A stretch of DNA of 64,000 nucleotides, taken from NCBI RefSeq assembly GCF_003201355.1, contig NZ_QICL01000009.1, positions 95,027 through 159,026 of the forward strand. The letters run 5' to 3'. This document shows, in pieces, positions 42,311-50,594 of the stretch; position 1 is the first letter of the stretch, and each line of letters begins with the position of its first letter. Source of the DNA: Indolivaga alginatilytica. Lineage in GTDB: Bacteria > Bacteroidota > Bacteroidia > Bacteroidales > Dysgonomonadaceae. The position numbers were made by a program, and so were the translations under genes. The notes below the pieces were generated by a model. It did no database searches. It was not told the origin of the DNA and saw nothing but the letters and a program-made list of their open reading frames with translations.

Positions 42311-42961
42311 ATGAAATCACTTATATTATTTGTTTCTGTTTTAATCTCCTTATCTGCTTTTAGTCAAAACAAAGAAGAGGAATATAACAAGGTTTTGACT
42401 CAAAGAGCTAAAAAAATAGTTAATACTCTTGACCTTAACGATAAATCTGTTTATGATGCTGTTACACAAGTTATCGTTACGCAGTACAAAGGTTTAGGAG
42501 AATTACATGATAAATCGGATGCCGACATCAAAAACGCCAAGCAAAATATAGCTGATAAAACAGCAAAAGAAAATGCTATCAAAGCATTAGATACAGAATT
42601 GAATTCAAACTTATATAATCTGCATTGTGCTTATATAGGTGCTCTTTCGGCTTATCTGACAAATGATCAGGTAGAAAAAGTAAAAGACGGAATGACTTAT
42701 GGGGTAGTGCAAGTTACTTATACCTCATATCAAGATATGATCCCCTCGTTAAAACCCGAAGAAAAAAGACAATTATATGCCTGGTTAGTAGAAGCTCGTG
42801 AACATGCAATGAGTGCAGCATCTTCGAAAGAAAAACATGAATGGTTCGGAAAATATAAAGGCAGATTTAATAACTATCTTTCGAAACAAGGATATGATAT
42901 ACAGAAAGAAAGAGAAGAATGGCAGAAAAGAATCAAAGAAAAAGAAACCACTAAAAAATAA
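42311..42961 (+). CDS. DUF3826-like secreted helical protein
   Basis: This 216-residue protein has a signal peptide (cut after SAFS) and is then almost entirely alpha-helical and highly charged, ending in a lysine/glutamate-rich tail (KEREEWQKRIKEKETTKK). I recognise it as DUF3826-like, a small family found in Bacteroidetes pectin loci with no known function. No catalytic motif is evident. It lies between the PL1 and the large beta-helix gene, flanked by R1 repeats on both sides. It might be a periplasmic chaperone or accessory protein for the locus, but this is only a guess from position. Confidence 0.65.
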   Translation: MKSLILFVSVLISLSAFSQNKEEEYNKVLTQRAKKIVNTLDLNDKSVYDAVTQVIVTQYKGLGELHDKSDADIKNAKQNIADKTAKENAIKALDTELNSNLYNLHCAYIGALSAYLTNDQVEKVKDGMTYGVVQVTYTSYQDMIPSLKPEEKRQLYAWLVEAREHAMSAASSKEKHEWFGKYKGRFNNYLSKQGYDIQKEREEWQKRIKEKETTKK

Positions 42962-43052
42962 TAGAGGCTTATTTTTATATTTTCAAGAGTAATAAAGTAA
43001 GTGAAAGTATTTAATGATAAATTTCACAAATGTAACGAACTTTAGTTATTGT

Positions 43053-43085
43053 ACTTACCAAAGCAATAAATCAGTCTACGACTTT
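43053..43085 (+). repeat. Palindromic intergenic repeat R1, copy 3 (degenerate core)
   Basis: ACTTACCAAAGCAATAAAT precedes CAGTCTACGACTTT, a decayed form of the AGGTCTGAGACCT core. It is 12-44 bp upstream of the start codon at 43097. Confidence 0.6.
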
Positions 43086-43096
43086 AAAAGTAGTTT

Positions 43097-46000
43097 ATGA
43101 AAAAGATATGTGTTTGTTTATTATTTTTTTTAGCGGTGGGAATCAATGGATTTTCACAGAATAAAAAGGATTCACCTAAACCAATACCCCCTATAGTATT
43201 TAAAGATGGAAGGCTTTCTTATGCACCTGATAGCTTAGGTAATAGGATACCCGATTTCTCTTATTGCGGTTATAAAGCATCCGACGAGCCTATTCCGACT
43301 ATTGATGCAAAGATATTTGTAGCATGGCAAGATGGAGATGTAACCGGTCTTCTTCAAAATGTAATAGACTATGTGGGTTCGTTACCTCTGGATAAGAATG
43401 GATTTAGGGGAGCGATCTTATTAGACAAAGGTTCTTTTAAAATTGAAGGACAATTAAAAATCCGACAATCAGGAATTGTTATTCGAGGTAGCGGTGTAGG
43501 AGAGAATGGAACAAATCTTATCGTATCAGGAAAAGACCGTCGTACATTAATTCGTGTTTTAGGACAAGATGATAAGAGATTAAACACAGCAATTAAAATA
43601 TCCGATGATTATGTGCCTGTAAATTCATTTTCGGTTACATTATCAGTAAATCACGGATTAAAGATTGGGGATAATATTTTAATTCAAAGACCTTCAACGA
43701 AAGAGTGGATTGACAAATTGGGAACAGATCACTTCGGAGGAGGTATAACATCTCTAGGATGGAAACCATCGGAGCAGAATATTTATTGGGACAGAACAAT
43801 TACTTCGGTAAACGGAAATAGAGTAACATTTGATGCACCTCTTACAACTGCCTTAGATCAAAAATATGGTGGAGGATTTATACTGCCTTACACTTGGAAT
43901 GGGCGAATATCTAATGTGGGAATAGAAAACTTATCCTGCATTTCTGAATATGACTCAAGTAATCCCAAAGATGAAGCACATGCATGGATGGCAATAACAA
44001 TGGAAAATACTTCTGATGCATGGGTACGTAATGTTATATTCAAACACTTTGCAGGATCGGCAGTTGCTGTTCTCGAATCGGCAAAACGTGTAACAGTAGA
44101 AAACTGTAAATCACTCGATCCGGTTTCAGAAATAGGGGGACAACGTCGATACACATTCTTTACATCTGGACAACAATGTTTATTTCAACGATTGTATACT
44201 GAACAAGGATATCACGATTTTGCTTTAGGATTCTGTGCTGCCGGCCCTAATGCTTTTGTGCAATGTCAATCTGAATTGCCTTATAGCTTTAGCGGTCCTG
44301 TTGATAGTTGGGCTTCGGGTGTATTATTTGATATCGTTAATATAAATGGTAATGCATTGAGTTACAGAAATAGGATGCAAGAAGCACAAGGTGCAGGTTG
44401 GAATGCAGCAAATAGTGTATTCTGGCAATGTACAGCGTCTTTGATGGAATGTTTTTCACCCCCCACAGCTCAAAACTGGGCATTTGGTTCATGGTCTGAA
44501 TTTTCAGGAAACGGTTATTGGAACGAAAGCAATAATCATATCAATCCCAGAAGTTTGTATTATGCACAGTTGAAAGAGCGTTTGGGAGATAAATACACTA
44601 ATAGGTCGAATTTATTGGCTGTGGAAACAGAAGCATCTAGTTCTCCACAAATAGCTGTTGCACAAGAGTTAACCAAGAAAGCATATACAACACCTTTAAC
44701 CCTTTCGGAGTGGGTAGATACTCTTATTTTGAATAGCAATATTCCTATTGAAAAAGCAGGTATCAAAACCTTTGGACAAAACAATAAACTACTTACTGGT
44801 AAATCAATGGCGACTGCTTCACCATTATCTATAAAAAATGGATGGTTAGTGAGAAATAACACTATTCAAACAGGAGGTAAACACAATATACAATGGTGGA
44901 ACGGAACAGTTCAGCCCTCTTATCTGAACAAATCGGCTAGTCCTCATTTAACACGCTTTGTTCCGGGAAGAACAGGTACAGGATTAACTGATGATATTGA
45001 TTCTGTTAGTAGCTGGATGAAAAAAGAACATGTTCTTGTTCTTGATCATAATTATGGTTTGTGGTATGACCGCCGAAGAGACGATCACGAACGAATCCGT
45101 CGCATAAATGGCGAAGTATGGCCTCCGTTTTATGAGCAACCTTTTGCCCGTAGTGGGGAAGGCACTGCTTATGACGGGTTAAGTAAATATGACCTGACAA
45201 AATACAATGACTGGTATTGGAGGCGGCTTCGTCAATTTGCAGATCAAGCAGATCAAGACGAACTGATCTTATTTCATCAGAATTATTTCCAACATAATAT
45301 TATCGAAGCAGGTGCACATTGGGCTGATAGTCCTTGGAGACCGGCAAACAATATAAATGATACGGGATTCCCCGAACCTGCTCCTTATGCAGGAGATAAA
45401 CGCATCTTTTTGGCTGAGCAGTTTTATGACATAAATCATCCGGTAAGAAGAGAGTTACATCGTGCCTTTATTCGTAAATGTTTAGAGAATTTCAGAGGAA
45501 ATAATAGTGTTGTTCAGCTTATCAGCGAAGAATATACAGGACCTCTCCATTTTATGGAATTCTGGTTAGATGTAATTGCCGAATGGGAAACCGAGACAGG
45601 AGAGAAACCTCTTATAGCTCTCAGTGCTACAAAAGATGTTCAAGACGCTATCCTTGCTGATCCTATCCGTTCAAAAGTTATTGATATTATAGACATCCGT
45701 TATTGGTTTTATCGTGAAGACGGTACTACTTACGAACCTCAGGGAGGATTAAACTTGGCGCCACGCCAACATGCCAGATTGACTAAACCGGGAAAAGTTT
45801 CCTTTGAGTCCGTTTATCGTGCAGTGAATGAATATAAAACAAAATATGCAAAAGCAGTTACCTATTTTTCGAATTCATATCCGCAACAAACATGGGCTTC
45901 ATTTATGGCTGGTGGGTCTTTAACCAATTTACCTACTATTGCTAATAAATATTTCTTAGAAGCAGCTTCTTCTATGCAACCAATACAAGCACTGAATAGT

Positions 46001-46228
46001 ACAAATCAGTATGTATTGGGAGATGAAAGTAAAGGCTTCATTATTTATACGAGCAATTCAACAATAGATTTAGATCTGTCTAAAGTGGCAGGTAAATTTA
46101 TTGTGAATAGAATTAATCCTACAGATGGCTCAATTGTAAAAGAGAAAAATGAAGTAAAAGGAGGAACTCACATTCAATTAAAAAACACTGATACTAAGGA
46201 TGTAGTTATATGGCTGCAAAAAAAATAA
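43097..46228 (+). CDS. Large secreted two-domain protein: beta-helix plus DUF6298-like domain, function unknown
   Basis: This 1043-residue protein has a signal peptide (cut near GFSQ). The opening segment (FSYCGYKASDEPIP) and residues about 75-480 form a right-handed beta-helix like pectate lyases and phage tailspikes (GAILLDKGSFKIEG, VIRGSGVGENGT, VTVENCKSLDPVSEIGG). The C-terminal half (about 560-1043) looks like a TIM-barrel enzyme with acid-rich motifs (LVLDHNYGLWYDRRRDDHERI, ELILFHQNYFQHNIIEAGAHW, VVQLISEEYTGPLHF) and a closing beta-domain. I think this half matches DUF6298. The SEE in LISEEYTG and the DR/DDHE cluster could be catalytic. It sits among RG-II enzymes without an assigned linkage of its own. 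Confidence 0.6.
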   Translation: MKKICVCLLFFLAVGINGFSQNKKDSPKPIPPIVFKDGRLSYAPDSLGNRIPDFSYCGYKASDEPIPTIDAKIFVAWQDGDVTGLLQNVIDYVGSLPLDKNGFRGAILLDKGSFKIEGQLKIRQSGIVIRGSGVGENGTNLIVSGKDRRTLIRVLGQDDKRLNTAIKISDDYVPVNSFSVTLSVNHGLKIGDNILIQRPSTKEWIDKLGTDHFGGGITSLGWKPSEQNIYWDRTITSVNGNRVTFDAPLTTALDQKYGGGFILPYTWNGRISNVGIENLSCISEYDSSNPKDEAHAWMAITMENTSDAWVRNVIFKHFAGSAVAVLESAKRVTVENCKSLDPVSEIGGQRRYTFFTSGQQCLFQRLYTEQGYHDFALGFCAAGPNAFVQCQSELPYSFSGPVDSWASGVLFDIVNINGNALSYRNRMQEAQGAGWNAANSVFWQCTASLMECFSPPTAQNWAFGSWSEFSGNGYWNESNNHINPRSLYYAQLKERLGDKYTNRSNLLAVETEASSSPQIAVAQELTKKAYTTPLTLSEWVDTLILNSNIPIEKAGIKTFGQNNKLLTGKSMATASPLSIKNGWLVRNNTIQTGGKHNIQWWNGTVQPSYLNKSASPHLTRFVPGRTGTGLTDDIDSVSSWMKKEHVLVLDHNYGLWYDRRRDDHERIRRINGEVWPPFYEQPFARSGEGTAYDGLSKYDLTKYNDWYWRRLRQFADQADQDELILFHQNYFQHNIIEAGAHWADSPWRPANNINDTGFPEPAPYAGDKRIFLAEQFYDINHPVRRELHRAFIRKCLENFRGNNSVVQLISEEYTGPLHFMEFWLDVIAEWETETGEKPLIALSATKDVQDAILADPIRSKVIDIIDIRYWFYREDGTTYEPQGGLNLAPRQHARLTKPGKVSFESVYRAVNEYKTKYAKAVTYFSNSYPQQTWASFMAGGSLTNLPTIANKYFLEAASSMQPIQALNSTNQYVLGDESKGFIIYTSNSTIDLDLSKVAGKFIVNRINPTDGSIVKEKNEVKGGTHIQLKNTDTKDVVIWLQKK

Positions 46229-46233
46229 ATACT

Positions 46234-47178
46234 ATGAAAAAATCAATCTTATATATATTAGGACTAGTTCTTCTTATGTCCTGCAATACAAGTAAAAAAG
46301 AAGCAGAAAATACCACTCCAGAAAAAGAAGTTTATCTATTTACTTCTTTTCATGAACCGGCTAACGAAGGGCTTAGATTCCTTTATAGTTATGATGGATA
46401 TAAATGGGATAGTATTCCGGGAATATACCTAAAACCCGAAGTAGGGGTGCAAAAAATAATGCGTGACCCTAGTATAGTTCAAGGACCCGATAGTACATTT
46501 CACTTAGTGTGGACTTGCAGTTGGAAAGGTGATCCCGCATTTGGTTATGCTTCTTCTAAAGACTTGATTAATTGGTCTGAACAACAGTATATTCCGATCA
46601 TGGCATTCGACACAACCACCGTAAATGTTTGGGCTCCCGAATTATTTTATGATGACGAAGCAAACGATTTTATTATTGTATGGGCTTCAACAGTTCCATT
46701 CAAATTCGAAAAAGGAATAGAAGATGAAGATAATAACCATCGCTTATATTACACAAAAACAAAAGACTTTAAAGACTTCACTAAAGCAGAATTGCTGTAT
46801 GATCCCGGATATAGCTCTATTGATGCTGTGATTGTTAAACGAGATTCGGCAGATTATGTTTTGGTTTTCAAAGACAATACACGCCCTGAACGGAATATGA
46901 AAGTAGCATTTGCAACAACTCCAACAGGAGAATATATTAATCCATCTGCACCCTTTACAGGTAATTTTACAGAAGGTCCTTCGGTAGTGAAAGTAGGAAA
47001 TGAATGGCTTATCTATTTTGATGCTTACGATAAAAAGTCTTATGATGCAGTATCAACAAAAGATTTCAAAACATTTACCGATATAAATGATAAAATTTCG
47101 ATTCCTGTCGGACATAAACATGGGACTATATTTAAAGCTCCCGAAAGTGTTTTGACTAAACTAAAAGCAGCTAAATAA
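46234..47178 (+). CDS. GH43-like five-bladed propeller glycosidase, lipoprotein
   Basis: The start at 46234, 5 bp after the previous stop, gives a lipoprotein signal with lipobox LMSC. The ATG at 46210 would overlap the upstream gene. The 314-residue protein is a GH43-type propeller. RDPSIVQ supplies the expected base aspartate, WAPELFYDD the middle blade, and FTEGPSVVKVG the acid glutamate. GH43 enzymes mainly remove alpha-L-arabinofuranose or beta-xylose with inversion. RG-II carries a single arabinofuranose (chain E) on its backbone, so that linkage is a sensible target (inference). The lipobox suggests outer-membrane or inner-membrane anchoring. Confidence 0.72.
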   Translation: MKKSILYILGLVLLMSCNTSKKEAENTTPEKEVYLFTSFHEPANEGLRFLYSYDGYKWDSIPGIYLKPEVGVQKIMRDPSIVQGPDSTFHLVWTCSWKGDPAFGYASSKDLINWSEQQYIPIMAFDTTTVNVWAPELFYDDEANDFIIVWASTVPFKFEKGIEDEDNNHRLYYTKTKDFKDFTKAELLYDPGYSSIDAVIVKRDSADYVLVFKDNTRPERNMKVAFATTPTGEYINPSAPFTGNFTEGPSVVKVGNEWLIYFDAYDKKSYDAVSTKDFKTFTDINDKISIPVGHKHGTIFKAPESVLTKLKAAK

Positions 47179-47183
47179 GTTTT

Positions 47184-47202
47184 TAATTTGGTCTGTGACT
47201 TT
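47184..47202 (+). repeat. Palindromic intergenic repeat R1, copy 4 (degenerate)
   Basis: TTAATTTGGTCTGTGACTTTA keeps the GGTCTG/GAC pattern of the R1 core, with its centre about 19 bp before the start at 47214. Confidence 0.45.
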
Positions 47203-47213
47203 AAATGATTATT

Positions 47214-50200
47214 ATGAAAAAGAAATCAATTATACTATCCTTACTTTGTTTGAGCAGCATCTTCTTATCCAAGGCTCAAGAGGGTGTTTATTATACGGGA
47301 AAAACATTATCTAATGTGAACTATCACAATGGACGATTGAACCCTGCGGTAGGTACTCACAATATTCAAACGATGCGTGCAAATCGTGAGCATCCCGAAA
47401 AAGGAGACGGTTTCGGCTGGACTTACAATCATCAATCTTTTCTGGCATATTGGAACAATACATATTATCTGCAGTATTTAAGTGATTCTGTTGGTGAACA
47501 TATACCTCCATCTCATACATTGTTACAAACATCAAAAGACGGCTACAGCTGGACTAAACCCGAAATTGTTTTCCCTAGATATAAAGTACCCGATGGTACA
47601 ACCAAAGCCGGATATAATGGTGTTGCAAAAGACTTATACGCTATAATGCATCAACGCATGGGTTTTTATGTATCAAAAAGTAATCGTTTACTAATTATTG
47701 GCTTTTACGGTATTTGTCTTGATAAAAAAGATGATCCGAATGATGGAAAAGGAATAGGGCGTGTTGTAAGAGAAATAAAAGCTGACGGAAGCTACGGACC
47801 TATTTATTTTATACATTACAATCCAACGTGGAACGAGAAAAACACAGCTTATCCTTTTTATAAAAAGAGCAAGGATAAAGCATTTATTGCAGCGTGTGAC
47901 GAATTAATGGCTAACCCTTTGATGATGATGCAATGGGTTGAAGAATCGGACGGTAATGATGCTCTTATACCATTGAAAAAAAAATACAAAGCATTCAGTT
48001 ATTATCATTTAAACAATGGTGATGTTGTTGCTCTATGGAAGCATGCCCTAACTACGATAAGCAAAGATGGAGGTAAAACATGGCCGGGAAATGTTGCCCG
48101 TGCTGTTGGCTTTGTAAATAGTAACGCGAAAATATGGGGACAAAGAACCTCTGATGGAAAGTTTGCTACTGTTTATAACCCATCCGAGTTTCGTTGGCCA
48201 TTGGCTGTATCAACAAGTGAAGATGGATTGAATTACACTAATTTATATTCTGTACATGGAGATATAGCATCGATGCGTTACGGTGGAAACTATAAGTCAC
48301 GAGGACCTCAATATCCAAGAGGTATTCTTGAAACTAATGGTACACCTCCCGATGGTAATATGTGGGTAACATATAGTGTGAATAAGGAGGATATATGGGT
48401 GGCAAAAGTTCCGGTTCCCGTGACAGATAAAGCGATTAGTCATGCCGATGAAACCTTTGATTTGATATCACAAGGTAAAGAATTAGATACATGGAATGTT
48501 TACAGCCCGTTATGGGCTCCTGTCAAAATAGAAAAAAGATCGGATAATAAACGTTGGCTTTCGTTGAAAGACTGGGATCCGTTTGATTATGCAAAAGTAG
48601 AAAGAGTAATTCCCGAATCTAAGAATTTAGAAGCCTCTTTTTCGGTTCTGCCTGCCCAAAACAAGAATGGAAATCTACAAGTTGAATTTCAAAATGCTCA
48701 AGGTGATGCTTGTACCCGTATCATCTTTGACAATGACGGTTTGATAAAATTAAAAACCGGAGCAAGATATGCTACCTTAATACCCTATGAAGCAGGAATT
48801 GTATATGATATCAAAGTTTCTTTATCGACTTCTACGAGAAGCCTGACAATGAAAATCAATGATAAGGAAATCTCTACAAAATTATTTTTTAATCCCGTAG
48901 AATCTATACAAAGAATTGTATTCAGAACGGGTGATTTACCGACCGATCCTACTCCTAATGATTTGGCTGACAGAGATACCGATTTGCCCAATGCAGGAGC
49001 AGAAGACCCGAGAGCCGAATATTATATTTCATACCTAAAAACATCTGATCCATCAAATCATGCTGCAATTCTAAATGTGGATGATTATAAGCGTTATTCA
49101 GACTATTTTAATACAATGGAAGACGAAAATATAGCACAAGCTATTCCTAATGCTCAGTCTTGGGAGTGGATGAAAGCCAATATACCATTGTTTGAATGTC
49201 CTCAAAATAACTTCGAGGAGATGTTCTATTATAGATGGTGGTCTTTAAGAAAACATATCAAAGAAACTCCCGAAGGTTATATAATGACCGAGTTTTTAGT
49301 AAATCGTTCGTATGCTGATAAATATAATTTAATCTCTTGTGCTTTAGGACATCATATCTATGAAAGCCGATGGTTACGCGATCCTAAATATTTAAATCAA
49401 TACGTACATGTTTGGTTTAGAGGAAATGAGGGAAAACCTATGTCGAAGCTTCGTAGTTTCAGTAGTTGGACATCCGATGCACTTTATAATAAATATTTGG
49501 TGGATGGAGATAAAAACTATCTGTTAGATATGTTTCCCGATCTGGAGAGCGAATATGCAGCATGGGAGGGAGATCATCGCTTACCAAGCGGATTATATTG
49601 GCAAGGAGATGTACAAGACGGAATGGAAGAAACCATTAGTGGTGGACGTCGTAAGAAATATGCCCGCCCAACTATCAATTCTTATATGTTTGGTAATGCA
49701 AAAGCTCTATCGGAAGTTGCCAAATTGAAAGGAGACAATGCTACAGCTCAGAAATATGAGAATAAAGCTATTGAGATTAAGAATTTAGTTCAAAATCAAC
49801 TATGGAACTCAGATAGTATATTCTTTGAAACATTAAGAGAGCCCGGAAAATTTGCTTTGGTACGCGAAGCAATCGGTTATATACCTTGGTATTTTAATCT
49901 TCCCGACAATAAGACTGATTTTGCAAAAGCATGGTCTCAAGTGAAAAACGAAGATGGTTTTTGTGCTCCTTACGGACTTACAACAGCAGAACGCCGTCAT
50001 CCCGAATTTCGTTCTCATGGATGCTGCAAATGTGAGTGGGATGGAGCTATCTGGCCTTTTGCCTCGTCTCAGACTTTAACAGCAATGGCTAATCTGTTGA
50101 ATAATTACAAACAAGATGTAGTAAACGACAGTGTTTATTTTCGTCATATGGAACTATATGTAGAAAGTCAGTATCACAGAGGAAGACCTTATATCGGAGA

Positions 50201-50531
50201 ATATCAGGATGAAGTAACAGGCTACTGGCTCAAAGGCGATCACGAACGCAGCCGTTATTACAATCACTCTACATTCAACGACTTGATTATCTCTGGATTG
50301 ATAGGCTTAAAACCTCGTCCCGATAATACTTTAGACGTTAATCCTCTGATACCTCAAAATAAATGGGATTGGTTCTGTTTGGATAACGTTCCTTATCATG
50401 GAAAAACGGTTACTATCGTTTGGGATAAAACAGGAGGTAAGTATAAGAGAGGAAAAGGATTCTATATTATGCTAGACGGAAAAATTGTAGCTAAATCTGA
50501 TAAATTGGAACGATTAACTTATAAGATGTAA
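47214..50531 (+). CDS. GH143-GH142 fusion (Dha hydrolase / beta-L-arabinofuranosidase, BT1020 type)
   Basis: The ATG at 47214 gives the best signal peptide (MKKKSIILSLLCLSSIF, cut near SKAQ); 47205 is an in-frame alternative. The 1105-residue protein has an N-terminal sialidase-like propeller (about 22-400, NGRLNPAVGTHNIQTMRANRE, TTISKDGGKTWP), a lectin-like beta-sandwich (about 405-600) and a C-terminal (alpha/alpha)6 barrel (about 615-1105, QGDVQDGMEETISGGRR, CCKCEWDGAIWPFASSQT). This order matches BT1020, the founding member of GH143 and GH142, which removes Dha and beta-L-arabinofuranose of RG-II chain D. Dha occurs only in RG-II, so this gene strongly fixes the substrate of the locus. 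Confidence 0.85.
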   Translation: MKKKSIILSLLCLSSIFLSKAQEGVYYTGKTLSNVNYHNGRLNPAVGTHNIQTMRANREHPEKGDGFGWTYNHQSFLAYWNNTYYLQYLSDSVGEHIPPSHTLLQTSKDGYSWTKPEIVFPRYKVPDGTTKAGYNGVAKDLYAIMHQRMGFYVSKSNRLLIIGFYGICLDKKDDPNDGKGIGRVVREIKADGSYGPIYFIHYNPTWNEKNTAYPFYKKSKDKAFIAACDELMANPLMMMQWVEESDGNDALIPLKKKYKAFSYYHLNNGDVVALWKHALTTISKDGGKTWPGNVARAVGFVNSNAKIWGQRTSDGKFATVYNPSEFRWPLAVSTSEDGLNYTNLYSVHGDIASMRYGGNYKSRGPQYPRGILETNGTPPDGNMWVTYSVNKEDIWVAKVPVPVTDKAISHADETFDLISQGKELDTWNVYSPLWAPVKIEKRSDNKRWLSLKDWDPFDYAKVERVIPESKNLEASFSVLPAQNKNGNLQVEFQNAQGDACTRIIFDNDGLIKLKTGARYATLIPYEAGIVYDIKVSLSTSTRSLTMKINDKEISTKLFFNPVESIQRIVFRTGDLPTDPTPNDLADRDTDLPNAGAEDPRAEYYISYLKTSDPSNHAAILNVDDYKRYSDYFNTMEDENIAQAIPNAQSWEWMKANIPLFECPQNNFEEMFYYRWWSLRKHIKETPEGYIMTEFLVNRSYADKYNLISCALGHHIYESRWLRDPKYLNQYVHVWFRGNEGKPMSKLRSFSSWTSDALYNKYLVDGDKNYLLDMFPDLESEYAAWEGDHRLPSGLYWQGDVQDGMEETISGGRRKKYARPTINSYMFGNAKALSEVAKLKGDNATAQKYENKAIEIKNLVQNQLWNSDSIFFETLREPGKFALVREAIGYIPWYFNLPDNKTDFAKAWSQVKNEDGFCAPYGLTTAERRHPEFRSHGCCKCEWDGAIWPFASSQTLTAMANLLNNYKQDVVNDSVYFRHMELYVESQYHRGRPYIGEYQDEVTGYWLKGDHERSRYYNHSTFNDLIISGLIGLKPRPDNTLDVNPLIPQNKWDWFCLDNVPYHGKTVTIVWDKTGGKYKRGKGFYIMLDGKIVAKSDKLERLTYKM

Positions 50532-50546
50532 TGATACGAAGGATTC

Positions 50547-50575
50547 TATAAGACCTTTTTATTGCTATGGCAAGT
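50547..50575 (-). repeat. Palindromic intergenic repeat R1, copy 5 (inverted)
   Basis: On the minus strand it reads ACTTGCCATAGCAATAAA then AAGGTCTTATA, matching copy 3 over its first 18 bases with 2 or 3 changes. It lies upstream of the GH78 gene but points the other way. Confidence 0.6.
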
Positions 50576-50594
50576 CTAAAAATAACTGATAACT

